Source of the DNA: Phoronis australis
Taxonomy: Eukaryota > Phoronida > Phoronidae
Direction of reading: 5' to 3'
Assembly: GCA_002633005.1 (NCBI GenBank)
Contig: NMRA01000323.1
Span: 1,910 to 65,909 of the forward strand
DNA: 64,000 nt
Part shown: positions 22,540 to 35,441 of the stretch, piece after piece
Numbering within the stretch: the first letter of the stretch is position 1
How the letters are laid out: each line of letters opens with the position of its first letter
Notes under the pieces: generated by a model
The model's input: only the letters and a program-made list of their open reading frames with translations
The model's database searches: none
What the model was told of the DNA's origin: nothing
Position numbers and translations under genes: made by a program

Positions 22540-25440
22540 CCTTATACAGGGCTCTTTTCAGGAAATGCGTCTGGACTAACCATTTTACATGGAAAGTGGG
22601 TCACGGCTAAAAAAACTTGGCTTTTCTCATTTAAAAACACAAGTCAATCACTTTCCTGGCAATTTTTTTCAACAAATTCCTCAAGCCTCCCGCCAATTGA
22701 CACACGCCCTGTAGCACTAGAAAATGCCCTGTGGCTACAGCCTAGACAAGAAAATGCCCTGTGGCTACAGCCTAACTGTTCAGTGCCACCCGTTGTATTC
22801 TGTCGTTACACGTTTCGAGTGTATCTTCACTTTGGACTCTTTGTTCTACTTATTGGCGTAATGTTTTTAAACTCTGAAACTCGCAATATTTTTAAAGTGA
22901 TAGAAAAACAGGGTGAAATGGCGCGTCCTGTGCTCGAGTACGCTTAGTTAAGTAACTATGCTACAGTACTGCACTTGATGACTCCAATACTATAAGGATG
23001 CTAAAGATTTATCCGTGCAGAGTATCATATCTTTTAACTATAGTAACATGTGCGTGCAATGCGCACCAAAGGGATACAGTACAACTAGTTATAGTGTTGC
23101 CTACAAAGAGCTGGCCATTTCACGCACGGGTGCGTATCTCGGTTGTTTTAGAACATGCCTGTCATTTACTATACACAAGGGACAATATCCGCCTTGTACT
23201 CCATCGATCACGTCGGAAGTCGTTTTGTCGTCTTATTTTTGCTTGTTGAGGGTTGGTGCTTTACACTTCAACTTTGTGGCAAAATGAGACAACTATTGAG
23301 TACCACAAACCCAAACCAGTTCAGAAGATGGTACGTGATACCTGTAAACGTACACGACGTTGTATTTCGTTGTTTTTTAACCGTTACCTTTCCGTTCCAA
23401 TTAATATATGGCTGGCCAGCTCAAAGCTTTTTTAAATCCTTCATTATCAGGCTGGTTTAGTTCAGAAGACTCATTCACGTGTAACAGGTGTTGATGGATA
23501 CGATAATCAATAAATTTTTTAGGGAAACCATTGACCAGGAGTAATTTGGCCAAAGTTCTGATTTCCTTTTAGACTGAAAACGGCTTCCTCAGACCATACG
23601 TGGTGTGTCCTACGTAGCAAACAGGAAACCAACGGTCCAAAGCTATCCCACTCCGAAAATATGAGCTCTCTGTTAATAGCAGTGCTGACTTTGTCAAAAA
23701 TACTCTTTAAACAATGCTGTTACATCAACACAGCTACGCCTGTGGCCTAGTTGGTGTTCATTTGCCAACCTTGTTGGCGCCCATCTCGGACTGCGTACCG
23801 CCCCTTTCCGTCCCTTAAACTTTTTTCACGAATGGTCAGCGTTCCTTGGTTATTTGAGTGCCCATCTTTTGTCGTCACATTTTGACTAATCATCCACGAT
23901 TCTTGTCCAAATCTTTGATTACATCAAAACATAACCGGATGTGCTTCTTAGAAACTCGCCGGGGCCTACGTATCAGAGCTACAGAAGACTGTAACTAATT
24001 ATAGTTTATAAGTCCTCCACTGCTGCTTGAGATGTTCTAGCTCAAATTTATGCAGGCTACATATCATTGAGCATTACGTAGCCTTACAATGTCTTCTACT
24101 CCTTAGGCTTTGTGAGTAGGTTCGTAGGAATGTCTATCATGTGACTTAGTGCACGTATACTAGGGCGACCATTTTGTTATGTAGAAGTGATTGTCCTGGA
24201 CGTGAAAGCCTGTGGGCTAAAGGGCTGTAACTTTGAATTTGATGACATAGGTACATGTACCAAAGTCACTTGCAGGATGTTTTGAAATTAAAATGGAATC
24301 CTTAATTTAACTCCTACTGAGATGTCCAGCATATTGTTTTCTTATTTGTTCCTATTGGTCAGTATTTTTCCCGCTTTTTTTAACATAGTAGTATGGCGCT
24401 ACGCGAGCCACCTGCTTTCACAGCTATTTACATGTAAAGTAGAACTTAGACAGAAATTTGGTTTCCACAAAACTATTTCTGGAAAATAATTAAATCTCAC
24501 TTAAAGTCCTTATCTCAGAGGGCATTCTAGTTCAAAGACTCAAAAATATATACCAAATTAAATAATATATAGCAGAGCATAATGTTCACATGCTTTCTGT
24601 TATCAAACTAAAAGCCTTTTTAGCACAATTTTGTACCTCGGCCGCGATCGGAAAATCATCGACTGTTCCCGTCTATGTCCGTGACATGAGTTTCTGTGTG
24701 TAAACGATTCCTGAATGCCGCCAGCCATGTTGTCATTGAAAACGTGTTGACACCACCGTGAGTGTAAATGCGTTGTTATTATTGTTTGGTTGTTTTTGAT
24801 TCCCATTGTGGTTCTTTTTATATAAACTTGATTATTTCTTGTCCTAATTTTACATGTTCTTTGCATATGACGAATGGTATTAAATGCATAATCATAAATT
24901 TGAAGTACCGTCGCAAAGTCTTCGACGTAGCCAACGCTCGGCTTCTGAGGTAAGCCCTGACTCATCGCGAGAGTACGTCAAATTATCAACTGTAACCGTT
25001 GAGGTAATAAATTAGAGGAAAAAAGTTTCTTGATCAGCAAATGTCTTATCTTTATCGCCATATCTTGAAATTGATGCAAAGTACCAGCCTGAAGTGAGCA
25101 ATTGCCGTGTCACGGTGACTACCCGGACGTGTGAGCGCAGTACGCCGTGCTTGGCAACAAATCGGCACCGCGTTTACTGGCCGTTAAAAATGTAAAATAG
25201 AAAAAAGACATCCACATACGGCGATGTTTCGACAAACAAAAAGCAAGTTTTATCTCAAACAAGTCAGCTCCACATCTGTACTAGTTGATTTTGCTGGCAG
25301 GACACAGTAAACGGTGAAGTAATTCCCCGGCCCGCAGTCGCCGGGAATTGATACTCACTTGTTAAAGTGGCTTTGATTTTCAATTATCAGGGAAAATATA
25401 TTTTCAAACCCCACAAATCCAAACTTACAATATATACCTC
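22540..25440. other. Gene-free stretch
   Basis: Open frames of 60-140 codons occur (22528-22947; 22998-23460; 24603-24965 minus), but they overlap each other in different frames, lack splice support and resemble nothing I know. No repeat family was recognised apart from the 29 bp tandem pair. Confidence 0.5.
22722..22778 (+). repeat. Two-copy 29 bp tandem repeat
   Basis: GAAAATGCCCTGTGGCTACA is repeated 29 bases later, each followed by GCCTA. Both copies are inside an open frame (22528-22947) that otherwise looks non-coding. Confidence 0.8.
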
Positions 25441-25445
25441 TGTTG

Positions 25446-25524
25446 CATGGGCGGCGCACCATAGGGGGCTGGGGAGGGAGCTTTAGCCCCCCCCCCCCCT
25501 TTTTTCAGTCCTGTGCCGCCCATG
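25446..25524. mobile_element. MITE family B, copy 2 (79 bp), TSD TGTTG
   Basis: Starts CATGGGCGGCGCACCATAGG and ends CTGTGCCGCCCATG. TGTTG flanks both ends (25441-25445 and 25525-25529). The centre is a C run after TTTAGCC. This is the minimal form of the family. Confidence 0.9.
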
Positions 25525-25529
25525 TGTTG

Positions 25530-26714
25530 TCTAAATTTAAAATTTTGCGCCGGAAACCGGAGCGGAGGGGAGTGTAGTGAATTTTAGTCAATGAGCTGAA
25601 TGTCGGCGATGGGAATATATTGCAGTGTTAAGAGTATGGCGCAGTAATTTTTTCACTCATTCAGGGCCGGTTAGCTAATGAATGTGTTCATCTTGCCCCG
25701 CGGAGCAAAGATGTCCGCCGGCGCATGCCTGGCAGGCCAGGCGGTCCGACTCCGCCTGCTAGCAGCGTGTACGAATGTTTTTGGCTAAGTGGAAATTATT
25801 CCTTTTACTTTAAACTTATATTATACCACTTTGGTACCATGGCAAGTTTTCTACCTGAAGTTATTTCGCCACCAAATGGTATTCGTCAGCCACCCGGCCA
25901 AAGCGAATTTTAGTCGCGTATAAATTTAGTTTCCATATTTTCGCAAGTTTATCTGCCAGGAAATTCTAACTGTAGGGCCTATAGCAATTTATTCAGATAA
26001 TTTGGTGTAGCATGTTCGCTGTTCTGTTTATACTGTTTGTTTACCAGAGCTAATTAAACCCAGTAAAACACGCTTAGCCTAGCCTCATACGCCCATCGGG
26101 GCCCCGGTTGTTATACAATCGTTGGTGCAGGACTGTTACTAGTCCGTAATATNGTGTTTGCAGGCTAGTGAACAGACACTGCTCCAGTCGCAAGAGACGG
26201 CGTATAGTAAGCCTGGGTTCCTGAATGAATTGTACATGTACTTCCGGCATCGCGGTTAGTGCGGGGAGCCCCCCCCTCCCCCCTATTTGGCGAAGTGGGC
26301 AAAAAGGTCCGCCCCTGAGAAACAAAATGTCCGAGAAAATGGGACTAGGCCCTCTAAATAAGCGCAAACGCGCAATTCACAGAGCTGTTCCCGTTTTTTT
26401 TTTTATTTTTGTTATTTTTTTTTACTCCGTAGGCTTTTTTGTTAGCAAATGGTTCACAACATCAAGGATTCGAGCACCCACATATTGAAGGCTGGGTGCA
26501 CGCGCATGAAAATGCGGTGTGATCTTCGGGTTGGAATCGTGAGAGACGCGTTTATGAAAACATTCTTCGACTACGGACTGTGTATTGGTTATGGGATAAG
26601 TACTGCGTGGTTCCTTATAATGTCTTCTAACCATGTAATAAGGGTTAAAAACGTGTGCTTCTAGGACTTTAAGAAAAAGTGCGAAGCCATTATTCACAAA
26701 ACTCAGTGACTTAA
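25530..26714. other. Gene-free stretch with a GC/CpG-rich patch and one assembly N
   Basis: About 25690-25770 is strikingly GC- and CpG-rich (CCGCGGAGC, CCGCCGGCGC, CAGGCCAGGCGG) in otherwise AT-rich DNA, and could be an unmethylated promoter island or a first exon. A short frame there starts MSAGACLAGQAVRLRLLAA, but no downstream exon is recognisable. A single N at 26153 marks another assembly join. A C-run block at 26268-26282 may be another MITE remnant. Confidence 0.45.
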
Positions 26715-26786
26715 CATGGGCGGTGCAGCACTGAAATAAGTGCGGGTTATGCACCCCCCCCCGCCACCTATGGCGCGCTGCCCATG
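26715..26786. mobile_element. MITE family B, copy 3 (72 bp)
   Basis: Starts CATGGGCGGTGCAGCACTGA and ends ATGGCGCGCTGCCCATG. Flanks differ (left ends CTTAA, right begins CTGAC), so the duplication is lost or the left boundary is shifted. Confidence 0.8.
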
Positions 26787-26789
26787 CTG

Positions 26790-29130
26790 ACATGATTTAT
26801 ATAAATTATTTTAGTAAGTATTACCCTTGTAATAGTTGGTTAAGCCTTTATTCAACATCTGTGGTGTGGGAGCGTAGACCAAATTTCTGTCTTAAGTCTT
26901 AAAGTGGAACTTGCACACTTATTCCTTATCTCTGTGACTGCTTGGTCAAATTAGTTAGAAACCCAGCATATAGCGACGGTGTGAACATGAAGTACGTTGG
27001 AAATTGCCAAATGTTTTTAAGAGCGAGTTTTGTGTCGAAAATCACCCGCCGCCTTAAATCACTCAAACGTGTCCGATAAGTATCGTGACGTCAGGGTGTT
27101 GGTGAATAACACTGCATGATGCAGGCTATGTGGGCCCCCAAGGTGTGTCATTAGTGCTAAGGTCACCCATTTGCAGATTTTTTTGTTTTCACATCTACAA
27201 GTTGTCAATGAATGCAACTTCTATTAGTTTAGCGTAGATGATGTTTAAATGGCGTTGTCGTTTAGGCTAGTTTCTGCAATACATTAGCGTAGTTAGGAGC
27301 ATACATGTACATGTACAAAGACATCTTTAAGGACTTTCATGAATTGGTTTATCTTCGTTCCGGCCGTCAGTAGGCTACTAGGAACCGTCTAAGTAAATGG
27401 ATTTCCGGAGGGTGGGTGTGATAATATTCAAATATGACCAAGAGCCCGTTTCATGAAATCTTTTCTGTCCTAACTTAGACCAAAATCGGGCAAATTTAAG
27501 GCCAATATAACATAGCCAAATTATTATCTGAAGACCGAGATCGGGACTATAAGGGATTCGATAAAAGAGCAAATTTTGAAATAAAATTGTTTCTTGCCGT
27601 GACAACAGGTACATGAAATTATAGAAGTTATAAGTTAATGTATTGTAAATGATTTTTCGTCGTTGCAGTCTGTTTTTCAAACCAACACGTGTGTCCTTGT
27701 AGTGTACGCAGCAGCGTGCAGAGGTTAGGTGATGTCCGGGGCGATTTTTTATGGATGGCCCTCTCTCTCTCTAATCAAATGCACGGATCGTATACTACAA
27801 TGAAACTATTTGATGAAAAGTAAACAAGATGAAAGATAAAATAGAATTTTTTTCCAGTCACAATTTCAAAAAGTTTACTCATACTGACTAGATGTCCCCG
27901 ATGGTGGATAACCGGAGCCATCGCCTGATTTCCAGAACGAGGTTAAGCGCTTTCTAATCTCCGGGACAAATGTTTGTTCTATCGCCGTGTAATTCGGGAA
28001 GGCCCTATTGTTTCATGAATTTGTTCGAGAGCTTAATAGCCTATTATTACAAAGCACCGGCCATTGAAGCGATTGGTCGCGAAGGTTGGGTTGTTGACTT
28101 GTGTGATTGAACACACTGTTTTCTTTCCATAAGTGCAAGCTAATGGAACGCCGACCAAGACCCTTGCGTTCTTCTACCTGCTTTAGACCTTCTGGTTAAA
28201 TTTATGCAACAAGCCTGGTGTGTACATTAAAGTTAGAGTCTTCTTTCAAAGCAATACATAGACATGTACATATAGCGAAAAAGATCCTTGCGAGCACATT
28301 ATTTATTTGACATCCAGCACAAATAAAGAAGGACCAATCGCAATGACATTGTAACTATAATTGAAATACCGATATACCAATAGGTGTCGTGACGGCACAT
28401 CAAAAACAAACCCATGCACGATCCTTTGTGCGCTTCAGACAAAATTGTTTAATTTAAGACAGCCCAATTGAGCAAAAATTTTACATGTGCTGATTCAATA
28501 GAAGAACATTTTTCTTTCTTCTTTATGACAAATTTCTCATTTGTGACACAAGAACAGGTATAACACCCGGGTCTGCAAACAAANNNNNNNNNNNNNNNNN
28601 NNNNNNNNNNNNNNNNNNNNNNNNNNNNNNNNNNNNNNNNNNNNNNNNNNNNNNNNNNNNNNNNNNNNNNNNNNNNNNNNNNNNNNNNNNNNNNNNNNNN
28701 NNNNNNNNNNNNNNNNNNNNNNNNNNNNNNNNNNNNNNNNNNNNNNNNNNNNNNNNNNNNNNNNNNNNNNNNNNNNNNNNNNNNNNNNNNNNNNNNNNNN
28801 NNNNNNNNNNNNNNNNNNNNNNNNNNNNNNNNNNNNNNNNNNNNNNNNNNNNNNNNNNNNNNNNNNNNNNNNNNNNNNNNNNNNNNNNNNNNNNNNNNNN
28901 NNNNNNNNNNNAAAAAAGTTATGAGAAGTTCGATTTATTTTTCAAACCAAATGAATAAAGTTATTGTTAATTGGAGGCCAGCAAAGGCACGTGCCAAAAA
29001 TACCTGCTCTCTGTTGTTCCAAATGTCCGTAAACAAATGACCGTTAACACTGAATCAAACATGAAAAAATAATAACACCTTACCCAAGGTTGTGCGAATC
29101 TACTAACATGTTAACATAAATCTAAAGAAT
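26790..29130. other. Gene-free stretch including the assembly gap
   Basis: AT-rich sequence without supported exons. It includes a TACATGTACATGTA palindrome at 27302-27315, a short CT run near 27762 and the 328-base gap at 28584-28911. Confidence 0.5.
28584..28911. other. Assembly gap (N run)
   Basis: A run of 328 Ns. The true content and size are unknown. Confidence 0.99.
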
Positions 29131-29348
29131 CAGGGGCCCTTTGTATCGAAGGTCGTGGACTAGGTCTTACACAGTCGTACGCATATCTCAATAAATGCAA
29201 ACGCGACGACTGTGTTTTAGGCGAATGAAAACGTTGCAACTGGTGTAAATTTGATAATTTTTTGCTTTCAGACTCAACGAATGCCTTCAAGTACAAAGTA
29301 AAATTGAAGCTACGATCGTCTTACTACGACCTTTGATAAAACGGACCC
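29131..29348. mobile_element. MITE with GGGCCC-type ends
   Basis: About 218 bp. The left end is GGGGCCCTTTGTATCGAAGG followed by TCGTGG. The right end, read inverted, is GGGTCCGTTTTATCAAAGG followed by TCGTAG. The element is preceded by CAG and followed by AGA. Similar ends occur at 32865-33113, 43904-44072 and 62074-62239. Confidence 0.65.
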
Positions 29349-29349
29349 A

Positions 29350-32300
29350 GATCACGAGGCAACAGCACAGCTAGTAAACCATCTGCAGACCGGGGTAGTC
29401 CAGTGCATTGGTCGATTGGTCACGCGACCTGGCCTCCGTGGTCCTCCAAGGAAAAGCTTTCCCAGATCTCGTGTTGAAGTATCGACAGAAGGCGAGGTCA
29501 GTGTCAAATACTACAAGAAAATCAAAAAGGCGTCAAAGCACATTTGTCGCTTGTTCGATTATTGATATGTGGGAGTTACATGTATACTCTTGGGAATGCC
29601 AGGAAGTAACCATTTTTTAAAACGCCATGATATTTCTTAACCCCGGAATGGGAAAGGCGTAAACGCAACGAACAGTCACTAATTCCCGACTATCGAAACA
29701 TCCTTTCAGATTCTCTGGTATTTACCCACAATGCTGTGCATCAGTAGGCAAGGGCCGTTCCGCTGCTGTAAAATTTACTTCGTAAGTCACTACTAGCGCA
29801 TTATCTTACAAAGATTCGGTCAGATTACCACCACATGTAACCAGATTCGGTATTTTAAGACGAAAATAGATTAGGAATTATAAAAATGTATTTCATTTGT
29901 ATGTACCATTATAATTTTTACATTAACACTTTTTAAGTCAAAATTTCATTTTTAAAGTATATTCATAGCAAAATAACGCTTCGTTCGATTTTAAAGAAAA
30001 CTTTTTTAAATGAATATTTCACCAGTTACTTCAAAACGAAATTAAGAATTTTCGATTAGTCTGTTAGTTTGGTTTCTATGACAAATCAACTCGCAAAACG
30101 TAAGGCACTTTTATGAAAAATAGCAGTCGTATTCGTCTTTGTTACATTACGCAAAATCTAGGCCTTTATATCGAAAATCCTAACAGAGTTTTTGAGATTG
30201 AAGAATAAATATTAGGTTTGAAAAGTTTCAGCGAAATTCACGGAGCCGTTTTCGATAACTCGTGTTCCTGAGTTGCCGAAGCCGAGAAAAAGCGATTGAC
30301 TGAAAATCCCAAGGTCTTCTGTTAATTATTTGGTGAAAACTTGCCTTCGATCAACTTTAACCTATACATGCTCAAAACCATGTCCGCTATTTCAATATTC
30401 ACTCGCACTGTCAACTGAATTTTCAGGGCGCAATTAACTTAATTATCGCTAAAACGTTAATTTTTTCACCGTAGGCGGAATCAACTGTTGGTCTACTTTA
30501 AAGTAGGTCAACATTCATTGGTATACGCAGCACGCGCCGGGAGACTGATACAGTGTATGAAGCCAAATACGAAATGGACGATTACAGAAATCGCGTCAGT
30601 ATTAAAGCACGTCGTGAACATGAGCTCGAAACAGCGAAATGTCAAATTACCTATCAAGTAAAGGAATTTGGGTGAGGATTTATCTCTTTTCACAACTTGC
30701 TGTGGTCGTGAACACAAGGTCAAAGAGGCGTGAGGCGACACGGAGCATTCGTTCTCAACGGTCGTATGTATGCAGAACTCCCTCAGGATCAAAACTACGT
30801 TTTGTCTTCGTTTTTCCCGGCATCTTTCTATCATACATGTATGTACAAGTAGTTGATTAAATATTACTGCGACTCAGTGAATGAAATAACTCAAGGTGCA
30901 TACGAAGCGGCTCTGTGCCTGAGATTCAATTTCAGTGTAACCTTTGACCTCGGATAAGTAACACACAAGTTTCCACGCGGTTCTGCGGTTCCAAGGTGGT
31001 TCTGCTAAATGTTTTTTTTCTCTCGCTACATTTCGTATTGGAAGTTCCCGAGAATGAAGATAAAGTATTTTGCTAGACATATGAAATGTTGAAAAAATGG
31101 TCATTTTGTGAATAAGGTTCGAGATATCCTTTTAAGTCCCACGTATAGCGCTTAGTGGCGTGGGTCGTTGTTGTCACTTGCATATGGTATTTGCTGTCGA
31201 GTATTATAAATTGCTTATTGTTGGTTTTTCATAAATTCCGTGTCGATATTTTAATGACAGTCGTCGAAAGCTGGTGTAACTGGTTATTAATCACTTTTGG
31301 CAATTTTAAGCAAGCATAATTTGCAAAATATTTATGTTTTTGAGGACTAAGGTGAAACTTAGTGCGTTTATCTCCGTCTACCGATGTTTCTTTATAGTGC
31401 AGTTATATACTTGGCTCCTACGAAGTTTGTATAAAGTTACGGCTATGGGAGAAATCAGAATTCGACGAAGTATAATAGCATGTGCTTTACACATGTACCT
31501 ACGGAAACTGAAATTTTATCACTAGCAGGGACGTACTATAATTCGAGCTCAAATAACACTGTCGTCGGTCACCATACTCCCATTACATGTAGATCGGCGT
31601 TTTGGCTTAGGTATACGCGTTACCTATGCGCCTGGATTTGTTAGATTCATGAATTAAAATTTCCCACTCTTAAATCCTGTTCATAATGTCAACTTAGAAA
31701 GTCTACAGTGTATGTTTCGAACGCTGAATATCTTCGTAGTACAGTGAGACAATGGCAGGGTATTTAGAAATTTCATACTTGTTCTACTAACACAAAATTC
31801 AATCGGGATCATCACTAGCCGCACCAGGTCAAGAACGACAGTATTTTCGTGGGGTGCAACACAATGTGGCGTTAGCTTAAATTTGTAGTTTTTGTTGCGT
31901 TGCTCATGAAAACGGGTCCTTCAATCCCTCATAAACTATATGAAGCCAGTACGCCCAGCAAGTCAGCAAAGATGTAGGTCCACTCTTAAAATCTGATATA
32001 AGCCCTTCTTCCGCCAAAAACTAACCATGCACCACTTACAGATTTTTCTTGTAAATCGTATGATCGATGCATTAGAAAGAACGGACAGTGCATTAGTGAT
32101 GAGACCAGTCTCAACAAACTGGCTTCTCAAGGCTCCGATCGCAGACTCCAGCCACAACATGTGAGACAAGAACTAGTTGGGACCGGTTTTATTGCGGTAA
32201 TAGGTCTGAACCAAAATTCTGTTTCTATTAGGTTAATCTATTAGGTTCTTCCTGACTGCCTGGATTCTTTGAGGATTAAGATCAGATAGATAATTGACCC

Positions 32301-32864
32301 AATGTGGAGATGGTCAGCCAGTTATTATGGTACGTCAGGAACCTAGAAAAATGTCCAAATTCGGCTAATTTAGTAACATCAGGATTCAAATGAAAATTTC
32401 AGATACCATGCTGTGTGCACCAGGCTCTAATACTTGAATCAGAATGGTTTTTTGAAATGTCCCACCTTTGCATGAGGGACTGGCTTTTATGATTTTCACA
32501 AAACGAAAGCAAAAAATATTTTAGAAAAGTGTTACAGCTTTTTGAGAGCTCGGCTTGAATATGTTAATCTAATAAAATTTGATCACGTGGTTGATACCGT
32601 TGTTCATTGAAAAGACATAGTCACGTGATCCAATCAATGGCAGCGGTTGCAGTAGACGAATTTTAATTCTTTTTTATTCTGGTCTAATTAACCGATTTTT
32701 GTCATTCTAAAATAAGAAAAGCTCACCTTAATGACGGATTCAATTTTTATTTGGATCACGGTGCCAAAATGGCTTCATTGTGTGTTATTTCTTGTTTAAC
32801 GTCAATTATTGTATCACTGGAATTAATCTCCGTTTTCTGATTCCTTAAGGGTCATAAACGTCCA
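29350..32864. other. Gene-free stretch
   Basis: AT-rich DNA with only short overlapping open frames on both strands (for example 30508-30834 minus and 30639-30860 plus). I see no recognisable protein, repeat family or RNA gene here. Confidence 0.5.
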
Positions 32865-33113
32865 GGGACCCGTTCAAAGAAAACTGACTTAGCTAAGACA
32901 AATTTTAAATTTCAGTCAGTCTGGAGATAAAACTTTGATTTGTCTAAAGTCCGTTTTAAGAAAGAGATTTTAAGTTTGATTTAAGTTTTTGACTTAAGCT
33001 TTGTCTTAGTTTTGGCTCTTTTACAGAATGTTGAAGTTTCAAAGTTTGAAGGATAAGACAAATCTTAGACTCGAGTCAAAAATAAACTTAAGTCAGTTTG
33101 TTGGAAAGGTCCC
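32865..33113. mobile_element. MITE with GGGACC ends, copy 1
   Basis: About 249 bp. Left end GGGACCCGTTCAAAGAAAAC then TGACTTAGCTAAG. Right end, inverted, GGGACCTTTCCAACAAACTG then ACTTAAG. The interior carries repeated TAAGTC/GACTTA motifs. It shares ends and order with 62074-62239. Both copies are flanked by AG on each side. Confidence 0.75.
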
Positions 33114-33187
33114 AGGAGCTCTGGTAATTAGTTATTTTTAAAAATCGCATCCGGTAGGAGAGGCATTCAATGTTGACTATTGGGAAA

Positions 33188-33345
33188 TGAGGTATGGCGC
33201 TTCACTCCGTTGAGCTCCGGACTCCCGTTTGGAAGACCCGGGTTCGAATCCTGGCGTTTGGCACTCAATCGAGCGTTGCACAAAGGTGTCTCCTATTCCT
33301 CGGTGTTGCTAGTGAATGTGTGGGGATGAATGAGTTCATAAACAT
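33188..33345 (+). mobile_element. tRNA-derived SINE, copy 1
   Basis: The head resembles a tRNA: an A-box-like segment near ATGGCGCTTCACTCC and a clear B box GGGTTCGAATCC at 33239-33250. The body then runs CAATCGAGC, TTGCACAAAGGTGTCTCCTA and TCCTCGG. The same head and body order occurs inverted at 41852-42019, so this is a dispersed RNA-polymerase-III-derived element, not a tRNA gene. Confidence 0.78.
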
Positions 33346-33349
33346 AACG

Positions 33350-35391
33350 CGAAAGCGTTTTGTATGGCTGTGCAAAAAACGGCAGGAACCCGGGTTTATC
33401 ACAGCATTTGTTTGTCTAACTACAACAGACCACGTGACAGTGCATGGTATGTGAGTAAACTGTTACAATGACAGGAAAATAAGCATCATATGTGTTACGC
33501 ACTTTTGAGTTGTATGTAATTGGTTTAAGGAGCCATGTGCTAACTGTAATAAATGTGACAATGCACGTTAATTGTTTTTTTTCAGATAAAGATGAAGACG
33601 CAGCTATTCATTTTTGTTCAGGTTATGCAGTAGTAAAATTTGAGTCGGACTGTTGCGACAATAGCGCAATTTCATTTTGACAGCAAACTTGATAGTGCAC
33701 GCGCGTCCCTCGAGCTCGGCAAAAAGTATTGGAGTTATTGCCGATGTCCATCTGTTACCGCCAAGTGCGTTTGAATAAATATAATACGCTAAGTAACTTG
33801 GGAAGCATTCCTTTATTTTAGCGCTGAAAAATTAGGATCCCAATTTCTCGAGTCGGCACGATAAAACACCACGCTTTTAGAGAGACCACACTATTATAAA
33901 ACGGACCCGTTTTCGTTGCAGGTAACTTCCAAGAAAGTTACCTTTCATAAAAATTTTCCTTGGAACATAAGATATGTATTTCAAACCCTTCATAATGCTT
34001 AGTTAGTGAACTAAAATTTAAAAACCGTTACAATGTTTTTACACCCATGTAATAATTGCAATTTAAAAGGGTACCAAACCCGGTTTTGGCCTATTAACAG
34101 ACATTAAAAACAACGTTACCATCCACTTCTCTGGAGTAAACTAATGCTCTGTAACCAATGACAACCCTTAATTGTTTCGAACAAAATTTGAAAATTCCTT
34201 GCAAAGTCTGCTAAACGGGCAAGCGTGATCTACACTTAAAGCGAATTACACGAAACCTGTAGGGAAAGACCACCCACCAAGAACCATGATATCCTACAGG
34301 TGTACCTGTTACAGTAAAAGAAAGTATAAGTTTTTATTTTGAAACATGCTTTTGTCACTCAAGTTGGAGGCCAATGGTGCATTAGCAGGTGACAGAATGA
34401 AGATTGGTTGCAATCACCAAAACAGCGTTTAGTATCCTTTAAAGCAAAAATGAGTCCTTTGCAGACTTCCTGGCCTGTCAAGTGTGCTCTTTCGAAGCGA
34501 ATCTGGCGGAGATCAATGATATACGAATCTGAACGGCACGTCCGATATACATCCACCACTGTACAACTGAAGTGTTATTTTTGTAAGCCTCAAAAGTCCA
34601 TGAATATCGTAGTATTCTGTAGTCACTAAATCTCCCTTCCGCTAATGGAGAAGAAAACACGCCACGTGGCACGGACAGCACTTATATATTAGCTGAGGCT
34701 TTGTTTCTGCTGTGCACTCAATATTTTGATGCCTTAACGGGGATACTTTTAGGAACGCACCCGCGCCATTGGCGCTCAGTTCAGGTCAGCTGGCGCCAGT
34801 CACTCTGTATGTGTATGTACCAATCGCAAAACATCCGGTGAAATTAAACAAAACAAATGACCAAAACAACTCAGTGTGATGGATAAAGGATGTAACATAT
34901 TTCTAAAATAAAGATTCAAAATATGAAGACACGTGATTTCGGTGTACGTCTAGACCAATCCTTAACAGAAGTAGCGGATGAAATAAGCGGCTGAAAGATT
35001 CCGCCAAAGAAAATATTCGAATAGGAAACGGACAACAAAAACGGACGTAGCTACAATCAAAATTAACGTAGTCGTATATATAAAAAAACGATTGTAAACG
35101 TTTAATACTAAGTTGTGTGAAAATTAAGGATTTATTTTACGAAATACCGGGTACATTTAGCGTTCGACGGTGACTTGTTGTCCAGCGGTGGAGCAATAAT
35201 GCAACCGGGAAAGTCCCTACATACATGTACATGTAGGGACTGAAAATGGTAGAGATTGTCCTAAAGATTCTCGTGGACAACAAATTGCAATAAAGCATCG
35301 ACTAATATAGTTATATAGTTATTATTATTATTAGTAGTAGTATTAGTATTAGTATTAGTATTAGTAGTAGTATTAGTATTAGTATTAGTAT

Positions 35392-35441
<50 letters not shown>

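Noticed and set aside
26130-26180. Second haplotype duplication around the single N at 26153
   Set aside because: The flanks do not repeat each other, so only an assembly join can be stated.
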